Below are positions 44,189 to 52,912 of a DNA stretch of 64,000 nt, one piece after another; positions within the stretch are counted from its first letter, which is position 1, and each line of letters starts with the position of its first letter. The DNA comes from Bacillota bacterium (GTDB lineage: Bacteria; Bacillota; Clostridia; Lachnospirales; Lachnospiraceae), in assembly GCA_023410575.1 (NCBI GenBank), contig JAEYPP010000003.1:22922-86921 (forward strand). The letters run 5' to 3'. The translations under genes were made by a program, and so were the position numbers. Below the pieces are notes generated by a model that was not told where the DNA came from, did not search any database, and saw only the letters and a program-made list of their open reading frames with translations.

Positions 44189-45286
44189 ATGAAGAATAAA
44201 TTTATCATTATTTTAATTATTTCCTTTGTATTGTCTTCCCTTGTATTAGGATGCAAATCTTCCGTACAAAAGGAAACAAATCAATCGATCTTTCCTTCCT
44301 TATTAGCAAGAAAAATAAACGAAATAAATAACTATATGGATCAGTTATATAAGGAAGATACCATAAAAGATAGTACTCATTTCAATGACAGTATAGAAAC
44401 TATTAGTAAAGGAAAACGTTTAATCGATTATCCAACCTTTATGGATGCAAGCGGATATACTACAACCTTTAAAGAAAAACCTAATAATGTTGCTGTACTT
44501 TTCTCTTCTTACGCCGAGATTTGGCAACTTGCTGGTGGCGTAGTAAATATTACCGTCGAAGAAACTGTTAATCGAAATCTAGTATCCAAAGAAGATGTCA
44601 AGTTAGTGGGACAAGGAAGTGGAAAAGAAATCAACTATGAAGTATTACTCTCTTATCAACCTGATTTAGTTATTCTAACTGCTGATTATGAAGCTCAAGT
44701 AAAATTAGCTGACCAATTACGTATGTTTCAGATTCCGGTACTAGTACTCAAAGTAGAAAACTTTCTTGACTATCTTGAAACTCTTTCCCTATTTACTGAG
44801 ATATTAGACACAAAAGAACAATATAACATTTATGGAAATGATGTTCTAAACCAAATTGAAACTGTCTTAAGTCAATACGATAATATTATAGAAAAACCTA
44901 CTGTACTATTTTTGCGAGCATATTCCTATGGTGCTAAGGCAAAAACTACAGACCACTTTGTTGGTGCAATGTTAAAGGATTTAGGTGCTATTAATATAGC
45001 TGAATCGAAAGACTTTCCACTTGATACCTTAAGTCAGGAAGTAATTGCTGCAAGTGATGTAGACTATATTTTTATCTCTGTTATGGGTGAAGATGAAAAT
45101 GCTGTTCGTAACTATGTTGAGAAAGAACTATTAGTACAACCTGTTTTCTCCGTTTTAGATGCTGTAAAGGAAAAGAAATATTATATCTTACCGAAAGATT
45201 TATTTTCTTATAAACCAAATCAACGTTGGGGGGAAGCTTATCAATATCTTGCTAACCTATTATATCCAAAAACAAATAATGAGTAA
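44189..45286 (+). CDS. FecB/BtuF-type substrate-binding lipoprotein
   Basis: The lipid-anchored receptor of an ABC importer for ferric siderophore, haem or cobalamin. The signal ends in a lipobox, LVLGC (Cys22). The PBP2-fold class III layout is visible: NVAVLFSSYAEIWQLAGG, SYQPDLVILTADYEAQ and the long inter-lobe helix (about 205-235). The ligand is not predictable. It heads a three-gene plus-strand operon with a permease 42 nt downstream. The start is ATG with TTGGAGG. Upstream 44012-44188 is a divergent promoter region; no clear Fur box was recognised. Confidence 0.87.
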   Translation: MKNKFIIILIISFVLSSLVLGCKSSVQKETNQSIFPSLLARKINEINNYMDQLYKEDTIKDSTHFNDSIETISKGKRLIDYPTFMDASGYTTTFKEKPNNVAVLFSSYAEIWQLAGGVVNITVEETVNRNLVSKEDVKLVGQGSGKEINYEVLLSYQPDLVILTADYEAQVKLADQLRMFQIPVLVLKVENFLDYLETLSLFTEILDTKEQYNIYGNDVLNQIETVLSQYDNIIEKPTVLFLRAYSYGAKAKTTDHFVGAMLKDLGAINIAESKDFPLDTLSQEVIAASDVDYIFISVMGEDENAVRNYVEKELLVQPVFSVLDAVKEKKYYILPKDLFSYKPNQRWGEAYQYLANLLYPKTNNE

Positions 45287-45328
45287 GCACTTGATTGTAG
45301 CAATTTCAGTCAATTAGAGAGGCATAAC

Positions 45329-46336
45329 ATGACTCAATCAAAACAAAAAGCTGTGAAATATATAATACTTTTTTTTCTGCTGATTATTGGTTGCTTTCTT
45401 GCAATTTGCATTGGAAGTGTTGCAATTCCTTTATCAGATGTTTTTTCTGCATTCTTTAACCATGACGCTCTCTCCATTAATCAGTTGATCATTCGTTCTG
45501 TTCGAATTCCTCGTGTCATTGGTGCGATTTTTGCAGGTATCGGGCTTTCGACTGCCGGTGTTTTATTACAGATTGTAATGAATAATTCACTTGCTGCTCC
45601 GAATGTTATTGGTATTAACTCTGGTGCTGGATTATTTGTACTTTGTATTCTTGTTTTTTTCCCAAATAATTATTATGTGATTCCATTTGCAGCTTTTTTT
45701 GGTGCATTAATAGCAGCTTTATTAGTTTATCTTATTGCTCATAAAACACACATTAGTAAAGTAACTGTCGTACTTGCAGGGGTCGCTGTTTCCAGTCTGT
45801 TAAATGCTATTATGAATGCCATTATACTTTTTTTCCCGAATGCTTCCATTGACATATCCTCATTTATGTATGGAACGTTATCAGGATTAACGTACTCCTT
45901 AATTCTACTTCCAATATCTTTAATAGGTATGATTAGTTTATTGCTATTTTTCTTGCGCAATACATGGAATATCCTTCAACTTGGTGATTCTTTAGCGAGT
46001 TCACTTGGCTTACGAGTTAATGTAATACGTTTTCTTTTAATTTTATGTTCAGCAATGCTTGCTGGTTCTGTAGTTAGCTATGCTGGTCTTTTGGGATTTG
46101 TTGGGTTAATTGTTCCACACATAGCTCGACAAATCATTGGTAACGATGCAAAACAGCTTATTCCGTTCTCTGCGATCTTAGGTGCATTAATTGTTGTTTT
46201 ATCAGACTTAATTGGCAGGATCATATTTGTACCATATGAGATTCCTGTTGGAATTATTATGTCTTTTCTTGGAAGTCCATATTTTATCTACTTACTAATA
46301 CGACAAAAAGGAGGAAAATCTCATGCTGATGTATGA
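45329..46336 (+). CDS. FecCD-family ABC permease
   Basis: A 335-residue membrane protein with about ten helices of the BtuC/FecCD type. It includes RSVRIPRVIGAIFAGIGLSTAGVLLQ, the coupling region GRIIFVPYEIPVGIIMSFLGSPYF and GLLGFVGLIVPHIAR. A single permease gene implies a homodimer. The gene ends inside the ATPase gene (14-nt overlap), ensuring balanced synthesis. Confidence 0.92.
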   Translation: MTQSKQKAVKYIILFFLLIIGCFLAICIGSVAIPLSDVFSAFFNHDALSINQLIIRSVRIPRVIGAIFAGIGLSTAGVLLQIVMNNSLAAPNVIGINSGAGLFVLCILVFFPNNYYVIPFAAFFGALIAALLVYLIAHKTHISKVTVVLAGVAVSSLLNAIMNAIILFFPNASIDISSFMYGTLSGLTYSLILLPISLIGMISLLLFFLRNTWNILQLGDSLASSLGLRVNVIRFLLILCSAMLAGSVVSYAGLLGFVGLIVPHIARQIIGNDAKQLIPFSAILGALIVVLSDLIGRIIFVPYEIPVGIIMSFLGSPYFIYLLIRQKGGKSHADV

Positions 46337-47090
46337 TAATGTAACTGCATCGATTGGTGGAAAAAAAATAATCACAAATCTTAGTGTTTCATTCCCTTAT
46401 GGTACAATCACCTGTATTCTTGGACCAAATGGGAGTGGAAAATCAACTCTCCTAAAAAGCTTATTCTCACCTCAATATCTTATTGAAGGTGAAATATTGT
46501 TAGATGATCGTCCAATTACCAAATATCCTGCTCGTGAAAAAGCAATGCGCATTGCCTATCTTCCTCAAATACATGAAATACCTCCAATTACAGTCCGAAC
46601 TTTGATCATTCAAGGTCGTTTCCCTTACATTGGTATGTTAGGGAAGGCAAGTCGCTTGGATCAACATCTTGTACAGCAAGCTCTCATTGATACAAACATG
46701 AGTGAGTTAGCTAATCGCAATTTGACGACTTTATCTGGGGGTGAATGTAAGCGTGCCTATATCGGCATGATTTTAGCCCAAAATACGGATTATATTATTC
46801 TAGATGAACCTACTACTTTCTTAGATATTAAACATCGTTTGGAACTATTAGAATTGCTTTCTACTCTTAGAGATCGCGGAAAAACAATTGTTGTAGTTCT
46901 ACATGATATTAATGAAGCATTGCAATTAGCTGATATTATTGTTCTACTAAAAGACGGAAGTCTTGTAAAAACATTATCCCATATGGAGTTTTTAAATACG
47001 GATTTGATTCAGGATATTTTTCAAGTTCAAATGACTTACCAAGAAGTCGATCATAGAACATTAACGAATTTTTCACTTAAAGATAAATAA
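46323..47090 (+). CDS. FecE/BtuD-type ABC ATPase
   Basis: A 255-residue ATPase with Walker A LGPNGSGKST (33-42), Q-loop AYLPQIHEIPP, ABC signature LSGGE (in TTLSGGECKRA), Walker B YIILDEPTTFLD and the H-loop VLHDINEAL. The class and the partners upstream fit a siderophore, haem or B12 importer. The start ATG follows AGGAGG and overlaps the permease end. Confidence 0.93.
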   Translation: MLMYDNVTASIGGKKIITNLSVSFPYGTITCILGPNGSGKSTLLKSLFSPQYLIEGEILLDDRPITKYPAREKAMRIAYLPQIHEIPPITVRTLIIQGRFPYIGMLGKASRLDQHLVQQALIDTNMSELANRNLTTLSGGECKRAYIGMILAQNTDYIILDEPTTFLDIKHRLELLELLSTLRDRGKTIVVVLHDINEALQLADIIVLLKDGSLVKTLSHMEFLNTDLIQDIFQVQMTYQEVDHRTLTNFSLKDK

Positions 47091-47101
47091 GTAAGAAAAT
47101 G

Positions 47102-47130
47102 TTGACGAATATTTAGGAAGATAATAAAAT
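47102..47130 (+). promoter_or_regulatory. Probable sigma-A promoter for prs
   Basis: TTGACG at 47102-47107 and TAAAAT at 47125-47130 are separated by exactly 17 nt, close to the vegetative consensus. The start of prs lies 52 nt downstream of the minus-10. Confidence 0.7.
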
Positions 47131-47144
47131 ATTGGATGGTTAAA

Positions 47145-47161
47145 ATGCACGTAAGGTGCAT
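47145..47161 (+). promoter_or_regulatory. Leader hairpin just upstream of the prs ribosome site
   Basis: ATGCAC at 47145-47150 pairs perfectly with GTGCAT at 47156-47161 around GTAAG. In the predicted prs mRNA it sits near the 5' end, a few nucleotides before the AAGGAAGGGG ribosome site. It may stabilise the message or affect initiation; no known motif is recognised. Confidence 0.4.
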
Positions 47162-47181
47162 ATAAAAGGAAGGGGACTCTT

Positions 47182-48348
47182 ATGAGCAACAGAAAACTAT
47201 TCGAAACGATCCCTATCGCTCCACTTAAGATAATAGCGTTAGCAGGTTACGAAGAATTAAGTGAAAAAGTCAATCATTGTATTGTACAAGCTAGACATGC
47301 TATGCTGGAAATTCAGGAAAACATACCTGCGTATTTAGGATATAACAACGATACTTATCTGGTTGATTACTCTATTCCTAGATTTGGTACTGGTGAAGCA
47401 AAAGCCGTTATTAATGAAACAATCCGCGGATATGACTTATTTATTCTTGCTGATGTCATGAATTACACAACAAAATATGCAATTCACGGTGAATCCACTA
47501 TGAAATCTCCTGATGATCATTTTCAGGATTTGAAACGTATCATCGCTGCCGCAAAAATAAGTAAAGTGAAACGTATTAATGTAATTATCCCTTTCTTATA
47601 TGAAAGCAGACAGCATCGACGAGATAAGTTAGAATCTTTAGATTGTGCATATGCTCTACAAGAGTTATCTAATATGGGTGTGGAAAATATAATTACATTT
47701 GATGCTCATGACTCTCACGTTCAGAACGCGATACCAATTCGCGGATTTGATAATTTTTTTACTAGCCTACAATTTATCCGTGAGCTTTTATTCACAGAGA
47801 AAGATATTTTAAAAACAAAAAATGATTTAATGGTGATTTCACCAGATGAAGGTGGTATGACACGCTCTGTCTATTACGCCAATGTTTTAGGTGTTGAAAT
47901 GGGCATGTTCTATAAGCGTCGCGATTATTCTCAAATTGTTAATGGTACTAATCCAATCGTCACACATGAATTTCTCGGAACTAGCGTAGAAGGAAAAGAT
48001 GTATTTATCATAGATGACATTATATCTTCTGGCGAAAGTATTCTTGATGTCGCACGTGAATTAAAACGACGAAAAGCTCGTCGTATCTTCATTGCAGCTA
48101 CGTTTGGTTTATTCTGTAATGGAATCAATAAATTCGACCAAGCATATGAAGAAGGATGTATTGATCGAATCTACACAACGAATCTAGTCCATACACCAGA
48201 AGAAATACTTACACGGCCATATTACAAGAATGTTGATTTAAGCAAATATATATCTTTAATCATTGATACTTTAAACCACGACACATCGGTAAATGATATC
48301 ATTTCTCCTAGTGAATTAATTCATGAATTGTTACAAAATAGAACATAA
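47182..48348 (+). CDS. prs: Ribose-phosphate pyrophosphokinase, long form
   Basis: Prs makes PRPP from ribose 5-phosphate and ATP for purine, pyrimidine, His, Trp and NAD synthesis. The PRPP loop VFIIDDIISSGES is at about 274-286; FLYESRQHRRD and FDAHDSHVQN supply ATP- and metal-site elements. At 388 residues it is about 70 longer than E. coli or B. subtilis Prs (about 315). The N-terminus and the linkers differ, so it belongs to a divergent class seen in clostridia. It has its own promoter and is followed by a terminator. Confidence 0.92.
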   Translation: MSNRKLFETIPIAPLKIIALAGYEELSEKVNHCIVQARHAMLEIQENIPAYLGYNNDTYLVDYSIPRFGTGEAKAVINETIRGYDLFILADVMNYTTKYAIHGESTMKSPDDHFQDLKRIIAAAKISKVKRINVIIPFLYESRQHRRDKLESLDCAYALQELSNMGVENIITFDAHDSHVQNAIPIRGFDNFFTSLQFIRELLFTEKDILKTKNDLMVISPDEGGMTRSVYYANVLGVEMGMFYKRRDYSQIVNGTNPIVTHEFLGTSVEGKDVFIIDDIISSGESILDVARELKRRKARRIFIAATFGLFCNGINKFDQAYEEGCIDRIYTTNLVHTPEEILTRPYYKNVDLSKYISLIIDTLNHDTSVNDIISPSELIHELLQNRT

Positions 48349-48363
48349 GAAAGTTTTACAAAC

Positions 48364-48417
48364 AAAGGAGCTAGGTACAGCTGATTTTTACAATCAGCTA
48401 ATACGTTAGCCCCTTTT
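48364..48417. terminator. Terminator hairpin between prs and pgeF (repeat family 2)
   Basis: Outer arms GGAGCTA (48367-48373) and TAGCCCC (48407-48413) pair with one mismatch. The inner stem AGCTGATT (48379-48386) pairs perfectly with AATCAGCT (48392-48399). TTTT follows on the plus strand and TTTGTTTG on the minus. It separates convergent genes. The layout and several blocks (AAAGGAGC, CTGAT, AATCAG, GCCCCT) recur at 52913-52968. Confidence 0.75.
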
Positions 48418-48457
48418 ATATGATCTGACTAATATTTATCTTTTTAATGTACCATTA

Positions 48458-49318
48458 TTAATTTACTTGAATCACTCCAATCATACTTCCTCGTTTCCCT
48501 TTCGTTGCTCGATGTGAAAAGAATAATTCTGGATGACACATCGTACATAAACCAGATACTACTACATTTTCTTGTCTTAATCCTGCCTCTAGTAAAATCA
48601 AACGATTTGCCTCCCATAAGTCCAAGTGATATTTAAGTTCACCTTCTTTATTTACTCCATTACATTTTAATATTTTACTACACTGTTCCTTTGAGAAATT
48701 TGCTTTGAAAGCATCTGCAACATCCTTACTGACTTCATAACAATTTGGTCCAATACAAGGACCTATAACAGCAATAATATCTTCTGAGTTGCTAGAAAAC
48801 TCCTCCTCCATCTTACGAACTGTTTTGGCCCCAATTTTTTGTACTGTACCTTTCCATCCAGAATGAGTAGCACCCACACACTTCGTCTTAGGATCAACGA
48901 ATAGGATTGGCACACAATCAGCGCTAAAAACAATTAAAGGAACATTAACGTTATTTGTAATATGACCATCAATTTCAGAATATGAACGCTTTCTTGTAAT
49001 ACCCATACCACAATCTTCTTTCGAAGTAACACGTACATTTGCTTTGTGGACTTGATCGGTAAATACAAGATTTTTATCATTTACACCAATAGCTTCACAA
49101 AGTAAACGATAGTTTTCATAGACATTCTCTTCCTTATCTCCACGGTTAAATCCAAGATTCATTGATTCAAATATACCATCACTTACTCCACCTAAACGGG
49201 TAGAAAACCCATGAGATATAAAATCAAATTGTTCTAAAATTGGAAATGAAATATACGGTGTACTATTTTTATCGGTATATACTAAATCAGCATATTTTGT
49301 TAATTTTTCTCTTCTCAT
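48458..49318 (-). CDS. pgeF: PgeF (YfiH/YlmD-type) multicopper-like purine nucleoside phosphorylase
   Basis: A DUF152/YfiH protein; relatives act as purine nucleoside phosphorylase/adenosine deaminase and remove wrong peptidoglycan precursors. The zinc-site elements are DQVH, SADCVP and GATHSGWKG, with C-terminal CTMCHPELFFSHR. The length of 286 residues is usual. The start is ATG with AAGGAG. It closes the lepB-rbgA-rnhB-ylqH-yraN-pgeF operon. Confidence 0.92.
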   Translation of the reverse strand: MRREKLTKYADLVYTDKNSTPYISFPILEQFDFISHGFSTRLGGVSDGIFESMNLGFNRGDKEENVYENYRLLCEAIGVNDKNLVFTDQVHKANVRVTSKEDCGMGITRKRSYSEIDGHITNNVNVPLIVFSADCVPILFVDPKTKCVGATHSGWKGTVQKIGAKTVRKMEEEFSSNSEDIIAVIGPCIGPNCYEVSKDVADAFKANFSKEQCSKILKCNGVNKEGELKYHLDLWEANRLILLEAGLRQENVVVSGLCTMCHPELFFSHRATKGKRGSMIGVIQVN

Positions 49319-49366
49319 TTTTTCTCCTTATGTTATGCTAATGTTTACGCTACATAATATTTAATA

Positions 49367-49717
49367 TCATAGTGCATCATATGCATTTTTTATCAATTCG
49401 ATATTCTCTCCAACTAAAACAACAACGTCAAATCGACAAGGAGTATTCTCTCCATATCCGTGCGAAAGTAAATAAAATCTTGCACATTGTACGATTTTAC
49501 GTTGTTTATGTTTTGTAACAGCTTCCGAAGGAAATCCACATTCCTGATTCCATCGGTATTTGACTTCAATAAAAGCAAGATAGTTTCCTTCTTTTGCAAT
49601 TATATCAATCTCTCCTGCTCTTGTAAAAAAGTTTCTTTCTAGGATTACGAATCCAAGCTTCTTCAGATAGTGGATTGCCTCAGTTTCTTTTGAGTTACCA
49701 ACCACTCTCTTATTCAT
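49367..49717 (-). CDS. yraN: YraN-family (UPF0102) endonuclease-fold protein
   Basis: A 116-residue protein of UPF0102. The core AGEIDIIAKEGNYLAFIEVKYR contains the D-x(n)-E-x-K pattern of PD-(D/E)xK nuclease folds, next to rnhB as usual. Biochemical role is unproven. The ATG immediately follows the ylqH stop (TAAATG), so translation is coupled. Confidence 0.9.
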   Translation of the reverse strand: MNKRVVGNSKETEAIHYLKKLGFVILERNFFTRAGEIDIIAKEGNYLAFIEVKYRWNQECGFPSEAVTKHKQRKIVQCARFYLLSHGYGENTPCRFDVVVLVGENIELIKNAYDAL

Positions 49718-50014
49718 TTATTTATCTCCCATAACTTTACCTTTTAAGGTATCCATCTTATCAACAAATACTAAAACTTCTGCCACCACTTGATATAGTT
49801 CCTTTGGAATATAGTCTCCAATATCAAGTTTTGATAAAGTATTAGCTAACTTCTCATCCTTGTGGACTGGAACCTGATTATCTTGTGCTTTCTCGATAAT
49901 ACGGTCTGCGACAAAGCCTCTACCACTAGCAATTATCTTAGGTGCTTCATCATTTGGTTCATACGACAAAGCAATCGCTGTTTTTCTTTTTTTCCAATCA
50001 CTCTGTCCCATCAT
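49718..50014 (-). CDS. ylqH: YlqH, stand-alone FlhB/EscU C-terminal-domain-like protein
   Basis: A 98-residue protein similar to the cytoplasmic switch domain of FlhB/YscU (AIALSYEPNDEAPKIIASG, VPVHKDEKLANTLSKLDIGDYIP, YQVVAEVLVFV). It lacks the membrane part and the NPTH self-cleavage motif of true export-switch proteins. B. subtilis has it (YlqH) in the same rnhB neighbourhood. Its function is unknown. The start is ATG with AGGAGG. Confidence 0.85.
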   Translation of the reverse strand: MMGQSDWKKRKTAIALSYEPNDEAPKIIASGRGFVADRIIEKAQDNQVPVHKDEKLANTLSKLDIGDYIPKELYQVVAEVLVFVDKMDTLKGKVMGDK

Positions 50015-50047
50015 AACGTCCTCCTATGAATAAAATCTATAAGCCTT

Positions 50048-50815
50048 TTACTTGTCAGCAATAAAATTCTTAATAAAGGTAGTTCGATGAATTAGAGAAG
50101 GTCCAAGTTCCTTTAACGCTTTGATATGGTCTGCTGAACCGTATCCCTTATTAGAAGCAAATCCATACCCTGGAAACACTTTATCATAATCTACCATAAG
50201 CCGATCTCTCGTCACTTTTGCTACAATACTTGCAGCAGCAATGGAAGCACTTTTTGCATCTCCCTTGATAATCGGAACTTGCTTAATCTCGACATTTGGA
50301 ATCGTAACAGCATCGTTTAATAACAGATTCGGTTTGATCTTTAACTGCTCAATTGCTTTTCTCATAGCTTCATAGGTTGCTTGTAATATGTTGATTTCAT
50401 CAATCGTATGATTCGAAGAGCTTCCGATTCCAACCGCAACTGCCTTCTGCATTATCTCATCGTACAACTTTTCTCGCATTTTTTCGCTAACTTGTTTGGA
50501 ATCATTAAGATACAATATATCACAATTTTTTGGTAAAACGACCGCACACGCAATGACCGGACCTGCCAAAGGCCCACGACCTACCTCATCAATTCCGCAG
50601 ATATATTCATAATCTGCATACTTGTTCTCATAGATCATCATTGTTTGCATACGTTTTTTTTCATTCTCTAGCTGTTCTTGTAACTTCTGATATTTCACAA
50701 TCAGTTTGCGAACCCCTTCGCGTTCTTCAGTTTCATATTCATGAATTAAGGCCGCTAAATCTTCCACTTTACATTGCTTAAACTCTTGCGTAATCTCTGA
50801 AATTTTCTTTAGCAT
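50048..50815 (-). CDS. rnhB: Ribonuclease HII
   Basis: RNase HII removes RNA from RNA/DNA hybrids and single ribonucleotides from DNA. The active-site block GIDEVGRGPLAGP (Asp76, Glu77) is followed by LNDSKQVSEKMRE and AAASIVAKVTRD. An N-terminal helical extension of about 70 residues precedes the catalytic domain, as in B. subtilis RnhB. The length is 255 residues. It is 12 nt after rbgA. Confidence 0.96.
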   Translation of the reverse strand: MLKKISEITQEFKQCKVEDLAALIHEYETEEREGVRKLIVKYQKLQEQLENEKKRMQTMMIYENKYADYEYICGIDEVGRGPLAGPVIACAVVLPKNCDILYLNDSKQVSEKMREKLYDEIMQKAVAVGIGSSSNHTIDEINILQATYEAMRKAIEQLKIKPNLLLNDAVTIPNVEIKQVPIIKGDAKSASIAAASIVAKVTRDRLMVDYDKVFPGYGFASNKGYGSADHIKALKELGPSLIHRTTFIKNFIADK

Positions 50816-50827
50816 ATCAACCTTCTT

Positions 50828-51979
50828 CTATCGACCTTTTCGACTATTTGTTTTTGTACTTTTTCTAGAAGTTACAGTTCCTCTATTCGATGCAGATTTT
50901 CCAGTTCCAACTGGTTTGACTGCTTTCGTTGGTTTACTTAATCCATTTGACTTTCTACTTCCTGCTGTTTTGGTTGTTCTTAAATCTCCGGTTGTTTTTC
51001 CAGTTCCTGTCATTCTTTTAGTTCCTGTTGTTCTTGCTTTTTCAGCTCGTAGCTCTTTGGCTTCTGCCTTCTTAACTGCTGCTCGTTTTACTGGTTTCTT
51101 AGCCTCAAAACTTCTTTGACGTTCTTCCTCTTTTACCATATTCGGAGTTTCCAATGAAATACGATCAATACGGCCATTACGAAAATCATCTAAGATAAAT
51201 CCAGCGGCCTTTGTTAAGTCAAATAGTCCTCCACGTAACAAACATCCACGTTTTTTAGCAATATGCTCTAACGTTATAACTGCGTCAGGATTCTCTTCGA
51301 TTTCATACTTCTTTGCTAATACTCCTGGGTACTCCTTGAGTAAATATAGACAAAGTTCATAAGCCAAATCTGTAGGAACCAAAATATCGTCATTAATAGA
51401 ACCAATAAAGGCAATACGCATACCAATTCTTTGATCTTCAAACTTTGGCCACAAAATACCTGGTGTATCTAATAGTTCTACGTTTTTGTTCAAACGAATC
51501 CATTGTTTTCCTTTTGTAACACCTGGCTTATTACCAGTTTTAGCGCAAGCTTTTCCAGCAAAACTATTGATAAATGTTGATTTTCCGACATTTGGTATAC
51601 CAACTATCATTGCGCGGATTGGACGATTCATAATTCCCTTTTGACGATCACGTTCTGTCTTTTCTTTACATGCTTGTTGAATTACTTCATGTACATTGCG
51701 AACACCATTACCTAATTTGGAATTTACATAAGAAACAAACCATCCCTTGCTCTCATAGTATGCTCTCCATTGATCAGAAACCGATGGATCAGCTAAATCG
51801 TATTTATTCATCAATATAATTCTTGATTTATTTTTTGCAATACGGTCAATATCTGGATTTTTACTACTATAAGGTATTCTTGCATCGACTAACTCTATGA
51901 CTACATCAATTAGTGCAACATCTTCCTCCATCTGTCTTCTAGCTTTTGACATATGTCCAGGATACCATTGAAAATGCAT
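50828..51979 (-). CDS. rbgA: RbgA (YlqF) ribosome-biogenesis GTPase with a basic C-terminal tail
   Basis: RbgA is a circularly permuted GTPase needed for late 50S assembly. G4 (MNKYD) comes first, then G1 GIPNVGKS at 127-134 and G3 DTPGI. The N-terminal QWYPGHMSKARRQM is diagnostic. The conserved protein ends near residue 285; residues 290-383 form a Lys/Arg/Thr/Ser/Gly-rich low-complexity tail not seen in B. subtilis RbgA. Such a tail may bind rRNA. The operon order lepB-rbgA-rnhB is typical. Confidence 0.94.
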   Translation of the reverse strand: MHFQWYPGHMSKARRQMEEDVALIDVVIELVDARIPYSSKNPDIDRIAKNKSRIILMNKYDLADPSVSDQWRAYYESKGWFVSYVNSKLGNGVRNVHEVIQQACKEKTERDRQKGIMNRPIRAMIVGIPNVGKSTFINSFAGKACAKTGNKPGVTKGKQWIRLNKNVELLDTPGILWPKFEDQRIGMRIAFIGSINDDILVPTDLAYELCLYLLKEYPGVLAKKYEIEENPDAVITLEHIAKKRGCLLRGGLFDLTKAAGFILDDFRNGRIDRISLETPNMVKEEERQRSFEAKKPVKRAAVKKAEAKELRAEKARTTGTKRMTGTGKTTGDLRTTKTAGSRKSNGLSKPTKAVKPVGTGKSASNRGTVTSRKSTKTNSRKGR

Positions 51980-52038
51980 TTCATTTCCTCTCTTTCTCTA
52001 CTTAAGCCGCCTTATCCTCAGAAGTTATTCTTTCTATA

Positions 52039-52752
52039 TTACTCAACCTTTACCTCATCTAGATTAATCGCTTTATCTTCATCTTTCGTTTCATCTTTTG
52101 TTTCATCTTTTGTTTCATCTTTTGTTTCATCTTTCGTTTCAGATTCAGAATTTTCTTCCTCGAGAGCCGCTTTCTCATACATATTTATCTTATTAACAAA
52201 ATCGAAAGGATTTAAACGTAGCCAAGCCTTTCCTATAATATCATCTAAAACCACATTTGCAACATTCGCAAATCTAGAATCTTCACTATTATTACGGTTA
52301 TCACCAAGAACGAAATATTCCCTCTCTTCTAGTGTGATTATATCATCTGCTAGTCCACCAATTAGAATAGGATCCGTAATCATTGGTTCCTCAAGTAATT
52401 CGCCATTAATATAAATATAACCTTCTTTAATTTGAACAGTTTCTCCAGGAAGACCAATAACACGCTTAATATTATAATAGCTATGCTCATCACCGCTCTG
52501 TTTAAAAACAATAACATCAAAACGTTTTGGTTTTCCAAATTTATATGCTAATTTGTTAATAATGATCTTATCATCTGAAAGTAAGGTAATATTCATAGAA
52601 TCCCCAAGCATCGTTGTCTTTTCTAATGCAAAATTTATTATAAAATAAGCAAGACCAATGACAGCAACGATTTCAATTATCCACAGGGCAATTCGTATGA
52701 AAAGTTTTTTCTGTCTTGACCGCTTTATATCTCGATCTAAATCAAATTTCAT
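52039..52752 (-). CDS. lepB: Signal peptidase I with an acidic repeat tail
   Basis: LepB cleaves secreted proteins' signal peptides. A membrane helix spans about 17-42. The catalytic serine is Ser52 (LGDSMN) and the general-base lysine is Lys97 (NIKRVIGLPGE); the GDNRNNSEDSR box follows. The last ~35 residues are Thr/Lys/Asp/Glu-rich, built from five TKDE units encoded by a 12-bp tandem repeat. The start is ATG with AGGAGG. It heads the rbgA-rnhB operon. Confidence 0.95.
   Translation of the reverse strand: MKFDLDRDIKRSRQKKLFIRIALWIIEIVAVIGLAYFIINFALEKTTMLGDSMNITLLSDDKIIINKLAYKFGKPKRFDVIVFKQSGDEHSYYNIKRVIGLPGETVQIKEGYIYINGELLEEPMITDPILIGGLADDIITLEEREYFVLGDNRNNSEDSRFANVANVVLDDIIGKAWLRLNPFDFVNKINMYEKAALEEENSESETKDETKDETKDETKDETKDEDKAINLDEVKVE
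52077..52136 (-). repeat. 12-bp tandem repeat, five units, inside lepB
   Basis: Units of TTTCATCTTTTG (plus strand) at 52077-52136; the three central units are identical and the outer two differ by one or two bases. Each encodes T-K-D-E on the minus strand. Slippage would change copy number in frame. Confidence 0.9.
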
Positions 52753-52912
52753 TTCCTTACTTCCTCCTAGATGTCAACAGATTTTCTAGTTTATATTTTC
52801 TAAATTGTATCTCTTATTATATCCGACTTTCTATACTATGTCAAAAAATTTAGCCTGTCGTAGCTTAAAAAGAAGCTAGTGCACTAATTGACAATCCTCA
52901 TACGTTAAAAAT

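Noticed and set aside
51953..52414. 153-codon plus-strand frame with a repeated SSFV motif
   Set aside because: It is the complement of the lepB TKDE repeat and has no independent support.
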